Source of the DNA: an uncultured Alteromonadaceae bacterium
Lineage (GTDB): Bacteria; Pseudomonadota; Gammaproteobacteria; Enterobacterales; Alteromonadaceae
NCBI GenBank assembly: GCA_913056495.1
Contig: CAJXMO010000027.1
Coordinates: 1-44,333, forward strand
Length of the DNA: 44,333 nucleotides
Reading direction: 5' to 3'
A program made the position numbers and the translations under genes. Positions 39,379 through 44,333 of this stretch are shown here, piece by piece. The notes below the pieces were generated by a model that saw only the letters and a list, made by a program, of their open reading frames with translations, made no database searches and was not told the DNA's origin. The stretch's first letter is position 1, and each line of letters starts with the position of its first letter.

Positions 39379-39650
39379 TAGTTCGAATTACATCCTCTAT
39401 TATTGGTTGTGCAGTCCCATATCTTGTGCTGCTCAGCCTGATTTTTATTTACCTGGTCAACAACCACTCCGGTAGCTGAGCCAGTCGCGATATCGCCTGC
39501 AAAATTAGTTAATCCTTTACCCAGTTCACCAGCTAAATCAGATATACCTCTTTAATTAACCACTGTATCAATTTTGCACCCAATGGTGTCAGTTTGCAGG
39601 AATCGCCCTAGCTTTGGATGATACATCCGTGCTTTGTAGTAAAGTCGGGG
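39378..39650 (-). pseudogene. Rhs C-terminal remnant
   Basis: The minus-strand reading gives YYKARMYHPKLGRFLQTD, the invariant end of the Rhs repeat core, then a variable tip (KIDTVVN, a TAA at 39554-39552, then GISDLAGELGKGLTNFAG ... HKIWDCTTNNRGCNSN). A further in-frame stop lies just upstream at 39653-39651. The core plus a unique tail is the architecture of Rhs polymorphic toxins delivered by type VI secretion; here only the end survives and is broken. It is followed directly by the small membrane gene. Confidence 0.8.
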
Positions 39651-39796
39651 TTAACCTGCCTGTATTGCAAATTTATTGTTAGCCGGGCTTTTAGGCTTAA
39701 ACGTGTTTACTCATCTGGCCTAAGTACGCCCTGTAATCTACACTCAATTCAGCTAACTTAGCTTGTACTCTACCCCCTATATTTATAAAAGGAAGT

Positions 39797-40129
39797 ATGA
39801 TGATTAAATCAACGACATCGCAATTGCAAGGTTATCAAGTTACGGCTTATCTGGATATCGTAACGGGTGAAGCCATTCTCGGCACAAATATATTCAAAGA
39901 TATATTTGGCGCAATCCGGGATGTTGTGGGCGGTCGGTCTGGCACTTATGAAAAAGAAATGGGACAAGCCCGTGAAATTGCGTTTGCTGAATTAGAAGAA
40001 AAAGCAGCTGCGTTAGGTGCTAATGCCATTATAGGTATCGACATTGATTATGAAGTTTTAGGCGCGCAAAACGGCATGATGATGGTCAGTGTATCTGGTA
40101 CTGCGGTCACTATTGTTAAAGCTAAATAA
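39797..40129 (+). CDS. YbjQ/UPF0145 family protein
   Basis: A 110-residue protein with the family landmarks VTGEAILGTNIFKDIFGAIRDVVGGRSGTYEKEMGQAREIAFAELEEKAAALGANAIIGIDIDYEVLG. UPF0145 proteins form beta-rich pentamers of unknown role, sometimes annotated as heavy-metal-binding. GGAAG precedes the ATG. Alone between the Rhs remnant and the rhodanese gene. Confidence 0.85.
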   Translation: MMIKSTTSQLQGYQVTAYLDIVTGEAILGTNIFKDIFGAIRDVVGGRSGTYEKEMGQAREIAFAELEEKAAALGANAIIGIDIDYEVLGAQNGMMMVSVSGTAVTIVKAK

Positions 40130-40132
40130 ACA

Positions 40133-40155
40133 AAAGGGCGCATTAAGCGCCCTTT
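40133..40155. terminator. Bidirectional terminator
   Basis: A 9-bp stem AAAGGGCGC/GCGCCCTTT with an ATTAA loop between the convergent YbjQ-like and rhodanese genes. Confidence 0.8.
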
Positions 40156-40182
40156 ATACGTTTAAAGGTTCGGCCGTTAATT

Positions 40183-40512
40183 TTATTGCTGCTTCAACTC
40201 GCGAGCGGCTTTTGCATCTTCAATACCGCCAGCATTAGTTACATTAGTGTAGCCAGCTTCTTTTAACTTGTTGACTGCAATACCAGCACGGCGGCCACTG
40301 CGGCAATATAAATATAGCTCAGTATTTTTATCCGGAAACGCTTTTTCAAACACTGAGATATCTGCATTATGCGGAATCAACGTATCGCCTTCAATGTGCT
40401 CCTGTGCATACTCTTTAGCCGTTCTAACATCCAGCCAAACGGGATCAGCAAATAACTGAGCACTAAATAAAATACAAACCACTAAACTGATTAACCGTTT
40501 CATAAGTTTCAC
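40183..40512 (-). CDS. Periplasmic rhodanese-like protein (PspE-like)
   Basis: A 109-residue protein with a signal peptide (MKLMKRLISLVVCILFSAQLFADP) and a single rhodanese domain: WLDVRTAKEYAQEHIEGDTLIPH, and the active-site loop YLYCRSGRRAGIAVNKLKEAGYTNVTNAGG with the catalytic Cys. Rhodaneses move sulfane sulfur from thiosulfate to an acceptor. Size and periplasmic location match PspE. Confidence 0.88.
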   Translation of the reverse strand: MKLMKRLISLVVCILFSAQLFADPVWLDVRTAKEYAQEHIEGDTLIPHNADISVFEKAFPDKNTELYLYCRSGRRAGIAVNKLKEAGYTNVTNAGGIEDAKAARELKQQ

Positions 40513-40557
40513 CTATTAGCTAGAACCTGTTGACCTTAATTTATTTTAGCTGAATTT

Positions 40558-41511
40558 TTATAGTTCGGGCTGCCAGCCTCTTAAAATATTCGCTTTGGTA
40601 TAATCAGCAGCTTGTGCAGGCACAAGCTGCTGAGCCCAGTCAACTCGCTTATCTGTTTTTGCACCTTTTCCGGTATTATTAAATTCTGCGTAAAATACGG
40701 TTTTTTCTTTTTCAGCACTGCTCCAGTTATTCCAGCCAACAGGCAAAATATGAGCGCCTAATTCAGTGTTTAAAAATACAGTTTTGGCATATGAGCGCCA
40801 CGGACGACCTAAATACACCTTATCAACCCCTTTAGCGGCCGTTAATTGGCAATGCTTAAAGACAAAACCAAAGCCTTGACCTTTAGGCGTAGAAGCCGCG
40901 GTAACATAGGAGTTACTCAGCGACTTAATTTCGCAGCCTTCAAATAATGCCGTCCCTTCTCCAAAAATAAAGTCTGTTGTGCCTTCTATATAACAGTCTT
41001 TAAAGTAAGTACGTGCTCCCTCACCCGCCAAATACAAAGTATCTTGGTGACCTTTTAAACTGACATTTTTAAATGACGCTCGGTCAGATTCAACATGCAG
41101 CGCAACTGCCTGCCCAACAGGTCCGGCTGAGTTAATAACTGTTAAATTTTCAGCATGAAAATCGTTGCCAGCCACTTTTAATGTAAAGGTATGAAATGTA
41201 CTGTTGCGACCTTTATCTATTTTATCGAAATGGTCATCAAAGGTGATGATTGTACCATCCCGACTTTCACCCATTAACGCAACCCGGGTATTCCAGGAAT
41301 ACACTTCTACCTTTTCGTTATAGATGCCGTCTTTAATATAAATTTTAATCGGCACATCCGGGAAGGTTTTGGTCGCATAGATGGCGTCCTGAATCTTGCG
41401 AAAATCACCACTGCCATCCTGAGCAACCACGAGTTTAGTTTTATAGTTAACGGCCGCAGAAGCCGAAACTGAGAAAATAAAAAGACAAATCGAAACTAAA
41501 ACAGACTTCAT
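40558..41511 (-). CDS. Secreted pectin methylesterase (CE8)
   Basis: A 317-residue protein with signal peptide MKSVLVSICLFIFSVSASAA. The CE8 right-handed beta-helix shows VAQDGSGDFRKIQDAI, IKDGIYNEKVEV, GQAVALHV, GHQDTLYL with the catalytic Asp, DFIFGEGTALFE with the second Asp, and YLGRPWR with the conserved Arg and Trp. It removes methyl groups from homogalacturonan, opening it to lyases. It indicates growth on plant or algal pectin. No pectate lyase or TonB gene is adjacent. Confidence 0.92.
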   Translation of the reverse strand: MKSVLVSICLFIFSVSASAAVNYKTKLVVAQDGSGDFRKIQDAIYATKTFPDVPIKIYIKDGIYNEKVEVYSWNTRVALMGESRDGTIITFDDHFDKIDKGRNSTFHTFTLKVAGNDFHAENLTVINSAGPVGQAVALHVESDRASFKNVSLKGHQDTLYLAGEGARTYFKDCYIEGTTDFIFGEGTALFEGCEIKSLSNSYVTAASTPKGQGFGFVFKHCQLTAAKGVDKVYLGRPWRSYAKTVFLNTELGAHILPVGWNNWSSAEKEKTVFYAEFNNTGKGAKTDKRVDWAQQLVPAQAADYTKANILRGWQPEL

Positions 41512-41877
41512 TGATATCCCCCAATTAATAATGTTTAACCAACCTGATGATAAAGCTTAATTAAAACTAAATTAACAACTTTAAGCTAAATAACCACTAT
41601 AAAAATGAAAACTGGCGGAAAACGGCGGCTAGCTCGTCTAACATTTTTAAACGAGCGAGATCTTGAGGCATTCAAAAGATGAAAACAGACACTGCGGTGA
41701 TTAATCAACCGCAGAAAAGATGGATGTAAGATGTTTGTTTCAAAGCTTTTAAAACACTTTTTAGATGTATTATAGATTTTAACGGAGTTAACGCGATTAA
41801 ACTCATTAATATCTTATCAGATAGGCTTTGTATCGCTTTTAAAATCAAACATCTTCATTCAGGCCGGATAATTAAAA
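41512..41877. other. Intergenic region with two hairpins
   Basis: This 366-bp A/T-rich gap holds a 6-bp stem GCTCGT/ACGAGC (41632-41656) and a 7-bp stem CTGCGGT/ACCGCAG (41692-41714). Read leftward the second is followed by TGTCTGTTTTCATCTTTT, a plausible end for the yeiP transcript. The part next to 41512 should hold the pectinesterase promoter, which I cannot place. No reading frame of note. Confidence 0.5.
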
Positions 41878-42444
41878 TTAAGCCCGACCACCAAACTTTT
41901 GCTCAACCGTATTGATTTTGATTCTGTCACCGGTAGAAATATGTTCAGGTACCTGAACCACCAAGCCTGTGGTTAACGTAGCCGGTTTAGTGCGGGCACT
42001 GGCTGATGCGCCTTTAATAGATGGCGCGGTTTCAACAATTTCAAGCACCACAATACCCGGCAGTTCAATTGCAACTGGGCTATCGTTTATTACCACCACA
42101 TGAATGCCCGTTGTTTCTTCATTGATAAACAAGACTTCATCTGCAATAGCATCTTTATTCAAGTGATACGGGGTATAGTCTTCTGCATCCATAAAGACAT
42201 ATTCATCACCGTCCAAATAAGACAGCATAGCTTCACGTCGGGTCAAATCGGCCAGATTTAGCGTATCTGAATCTTTAAAAGTTTCATCAGATTTAACCCC
42301 GGTTACTACATCGTATAAGCGCATACGATATAAACTTCCGCCTGCACGACCTTGCGGCACAGAGCGGGTAATATCTCTGACCATCATTATGCGCCCATCC
42401 ACGTCAATCGCGGTATTCTTTTTTATTTCACTTGCCTTTGGCAT
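41878..42444 (-). CDS. yeiP: Elongation factor P-like protein YeiP (EfpL)
   Basis: A 188-residue protein started at MPKASEIKKNTAIDVDGRIMMVRDI (42444). Three beta-barrel domains in the EF-P order: KOW-like domain with the tip loop VPQGRAGGSLYRM, the middle domain (VFMDAEDYTPYHLNKDAI) and the C-terminal OB domain (ATLTTGLVVQVPEHISTGDRIKINT). EfpL-type paralogues help ribosomes through difficult peptide motifs; the tip carries Arg rather than the lysylated Lys of EF-P. Monocistronic, with a 93-bp gap upstream. Confidence 0.9.
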   Translation of the reverse strand: MPKASEIKKNTAIDVDGRIMMVRDITRSVPQGRAGGSLYRMRLYDVVTGVKSDETFKDSDTLNLADLTRREAMLSYLDGDEYVFMDAEDYTPYHLNKDAIADEVLFINEETTGIHVVVINDSPVAIELPGIVVLEIVETAPSIKGASASARTKPATLTTGLVVQVPEHISTGDRIKINTVEQKFGGRA

Positions 42445-42537
42445 GGTTTGATTCCTCAATAAAATGTCGCAAAAAAATAGCAGACATTTGCCGGATTACC
42501 AACAGATAATTATTCAATATTTTTTAAGCTGCCGAAC

Positions 42538-43099
42538 TTAGTGGTTGGCCATTATATCATCATAAAAGCTCTGATAATCTGAATAGTCTCTCGCGCCCAT
42601 ATTTAAATGGGAACCGTCAGCTTGCCATCCACCCACAACGCCGACGTCCTTATCTTCGCCAAAAGTGAATGTGCGTTCATAGGTTCTATAGATGAAAGTG
42701 CCGTTTGTTTTTTGAATCAATACAAAATAGCAATTGGGCGGCCTTTTGGGTTGAGCAAATATTAGCAAAACCGCTTCTTCATCACGATAAGGAAGTATAC
42801 TAATTTGATCGGCATAATTTGCAGAGACCACTTCTGTTGCTGCTGCAATTAATTGTTCGGTCTGACCGTTCATCATAGCATTAAAAAAATCCCCCTTCTG
42901 TTTCAAATGTCCATTTGGGTAAGAGTTTATGCTCAAAAAAGTAGGCTTTTCTGTGTTCAGGGACGACCTGCGGGTTTTCAGCTTTGTCAGCCTCATTTTG
43001 CACTGCGACTTTTGCTTGTTCAGCGCTAGAGCGATTATCAGACTGGGTGGTAGCACAGGCTGTCAGGCATAAGGCAAGCGGTAATATGAATTGTTTCAA
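42538..43099 (-). pseudogene. Lipoprotein gene with a frameshift in a homopolymer tract
   Basis: Frame one starts at 43099 with a lipoprotein signal (MKQFILPLALCLTACATT; lipobox LTAC) and runs to EHKLLPKWTFETEGGFF and a TAA. The other frame continues from KGDFFNAMMNGQTEQLIAAATEVVSANY to the end at 42538 with a sound beta-rich domain. The two meet at GGGGGATTTTTTT (42895-42883). A one-base change in either run restores a single protein of about 186 residues. It is either a sequencing or assembly error or a slippage-prone (phase-variable) site. The family is not recognised. Confidence 0.75.
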
Positions 43100-43133
43100 A
43101 TCTTAATTCCCTGATAATTGATAATATTTCAGA

Positions 43134-43421
43134 TTAGTCCAGTTCACGGTGAACCGCAAAGCCAGCAAAACTCTGTCTGGTTGGCATCATCTCAATTTTA
43201 TTCACATTCATATGTGCGGGTAATGAAGCACTCCAATAAATGGATTCGGCTATATCATCAGCAGTAAGTGCTTGCATACCTTGATAAAACTGTGATGCTT
43301 TTTGGGCATCACCTTTGAACCTGACCTGCGCAAATTCGGTTTCGCAAAAGCCAGGTTCAATGCTGGTTACGCGAATGTTCTGTCCGATTAAATCAGCTCG
43401 CATTTCAAGAGATAACATATT
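43134..43421 (-). pseudogene. Short-chain dehydrogenase, C-terminal fragment cut by a transposon
   Basis: The C-terminal 95 or so residues of a YdfG-type SDR: LSLEMRADLIGQNIRVTSIEPGFCETEFAQVRFKGDAQKA, then ALTADDIAESIYWSASLPAHMNVNKIEMMPTRQS. The Rossmann glycine motif and the Tyr-x-x-x-Lys site are missing because the frame is replaced upstream by the Tn7-like end at 43422. An ATG can be found inside transposon DNA at 43457 but would not give an enzyme. Confidence 0.8.
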
Positions 43422-43428
43422 TGTTGAT

Positions 43429-43467
43429 ACAAGCATAAGCTGACAAATTACAACCATAACTTGACAA
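43429..43467. repeat. Two TnsB-type binding repeats
   Basis: ACAAGCATAAGCTGACAA (43429-43446) and ACAACCATAACTTGACAA (43450-43467) agree at 15 of 18 positions with a 21-bp period. Tn7-like ends carry such repeats of about 20 bp as TnsB sites. Confidence 0.75.
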
Positions 43468-43523
43468 CGTCTGTTTTTTGAACAATTCTTACGTAAGTTT
43501 ATTACATTTTAGTGGGAACACAA

Positions 43524-44154
43524 ATGTACGAACGTATTGTAAAAAAGTCGACCGTTAAGAATATAAATAAATTCTCAAGCCGCAAATGCAACCGGATTAT
43601 GCAGGTTGAATCTTGCCTAGAATATGACGCTTGCTTTCATTTCGAATTCGCCAATCAAGTTACAGCCTTTAAAGAACAACCCCTTGGTTTCAAATACGAA
43701 TGTAACGGCAAGCTTCATAGTTATACACCAGATTTTTTAGTTCGAATGAACACTGGTGAAGAAATTTTTTATGAAGTAAAGCCATACAATAAAACTCTCT
43801 CCAACGAATTCCAGGTAACATTCAGTGCAATACAATCTGCTTCATTAGATTTAGGAAAAAAATTAGAACTAATAACAGATAAACAAATTAGACAAGCTCC
43901 TCTGCTTAATAATTTAAAATTACTTCATAGATACCAAAGAATTGAAAACCATCTGAATCAATTTCAAAATCAGCTATTAAAGCTCATAATAGCCGCTGAA
44001 AATTTAAAATTATCTTATTGAAAAAACGAACACTTCTTTTTCCGATATTGTCCCGGCCATTGCCGATCTATTAGCAAAAGGTATCTTACAATCAAATCTG
44101 TTAAAACCTTTAGAATTAGATAGTGAGTTAGTTTACAGTGGCCAGCTCATTTGA
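43524..44154 (+). pseudogene. tnsA: tnsA-like endonuclease gene with a +1 frameshift
   Basis: The main frame (43524-44021) encodes 165 residues: KSTVKNINKFSSRKCNRIMQVESCLEYDACFHFEFANQVTAFKEQPLGFKY, then YTPDFLVRMNTGEEIFYEVKPYNK, in which Asp and E-V-K are the PD-(D/E)XK nuclease site of TnsA. It ends in LKLSY and a stop. In the next frame the C-terminal domain continues (IEKTNTSFSDIVPAIADLLAKG, then LLKPLELDSELVYSGQLI, stop at 44154). Restoring one base gives about 210 residues. TnsA makes the 5' cuts that allow cut-and-paste transposition. Confidence 0.78.
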
Positions 44155-44275
44155 TTCTTTATTTACCGGAGACAACGACCCTTCATCGGATGGCGAGCAA
44201 ATACAAGAAACGACTGAAGATACTTCTGGGCCAGACGATGATAAAGAGCTTATTGATAACCTGAGATCTGGTTAA
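44138..44275 (+). CDS. Probable truncated start of tnsB
   Basis: A GTG-started 45-residue acidic frame (MASSFDSLFTGDNDPSSDGE... then DTSGPDDDKELIDNLRSG) overlapping the tnsA stop. Position and acidic N-terminal character fit tnsB, whose body should follow, but the frame stops at TAA just before a new inverted repeat. This suggests that an inserted element separates it from the rest. Confidence 0.45.
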   Translation: MASSFDSLFTGDNDPSSDGEQIQETTEDTSGPDDDKELIDNLRSG

Positions 44276-44293
44276 GCTAATACCAAATTTGTA

Positions 44294-44329
44294 GTCTCTA
44301 ACAATTCAAACTCTTGGGGTGTTAGAGAC
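44294..44329. repeat. Inverted repeat at the window edge
   Basis: GTCTCTAACA and TGTTAGAGAC form a perfect 10-bp inverted repeat with 16 bases between, just after the interrupted tnsB-like frame and after TAATACCAAATTTGTA. It may be a hairpin at the end of an insertion sequence or a miniature element. Confidence 0.45.
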
Positions 44330-44333
44330 AGTG

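Larger units (their letters stand above)
43422..44333. mobile_element. Left end of a Tn7-like transposon (continues beyond window)
   Basis: The end begins TGTTGATACAAG and cuts an SDR gene. Two 18-bp repeats follow 21 bp apart, then a TnsA-type endonuclease gene and the likely start of tnsB, all facing inward. This is the standard left-end layout of Tn7-like elements with heteromeric TnsA/TnsB. The right end, tnsC and targeting genes are outside the window. Confidence 0.78.

Noticed and set aside
1..44333. CRISPR arrays
   Set aside because: No regularly spaced repeats of 23-40 bp were found; the two 23-bp boxes are 9 kb apart and regulatory in context.

Overview
The window holds a complete, Mu-like transposable prophage of about 36.0 kb (2742-38749) in the chromosome of a gammaproteobacterium. 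The host is probably a marine, polysaccharide-degrading member of the Alteromonadales. This is inferred from a secreted pectin methylesterase, an EF-P-like YeiP, SixA, a SIMPL-domain protein and moderate base composition; no rRNA or marker gene fixes the genus.

Left host flank (1-2741): a DUF4440-like protein, a 2-keto-4-pentenoate hydratase-like protein, a SIMPL-domain secreted protein, and the first 122 codons of sixA. The prophage cuts sixA. The remaining 35 codons resume in frame at 38756, and both junctions carry AAAACC, so the target duplication can be read directly and the uninterrupted gene (157 aa) can be rebuilt.

Prophage. The left terminus resembles the right (R) end of phage Mu as I remember it, and the right terminus resembles Mu L. 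The late genes run leftward from about 28.5 kb to the left end: two accessory genes, a lysis cassette (GH108 endolysin, small protein, holin, DksA-like, DUF2730), small and large terminase, DUF935 portal, MuF head protein with a nuclease-like tail, gpG-like morphogenesis protein, gpI protease with a nested gpZ-like scaffold, decoration protein, gpT capsid, gp35/36/37-like connectors, tail tube, 981-aa tape measure, and baseplate, fibre and adhesin genes. There is no contractile sheath, so the virion should be a siphovirus. The early genes run rightward from about 29.5 kb: Ner-like protein, a set of small unknowns, a DDE transposase and AAA ATPase of the BcepMu/Tn552 style, DUF3164, HU, GemA and a Mor activator, ending at a terminator next to the L-like end. 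Between the arms is a Cro/CI-type repressor. A strong early promoter lies there, with an operator palindrome filling its -35/-10 spacer. A 23-bp dyad centred on CTAG is repeated in front of the capsid-protease operon and of the lysis operon, and is the best candidate for the Mor site. The early module is inverted relative to Mu, while the ends keep the Mu R and L polarity with respect to the late genes.

Right host flank (38756-43421): the sixA tail, an Rhs C-terminal remnant with a translationally coupled small membrane protein (a possible orphan immunity protein), a YbjQ-like protein, rhodanese, pectinesterase, YeiP, a frameshifted lipoprotein and a truncated SDR gene.

Far right (43422-44333): the left end of a second element, a Tn7-like transposon. 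It shows two 18-bp TnsB-type repeats, a tnsA with one frameshift, and what looks like the start of tnsB, followed by an inverted repeat that may mark a further insertion. Its other end lies outside the window.
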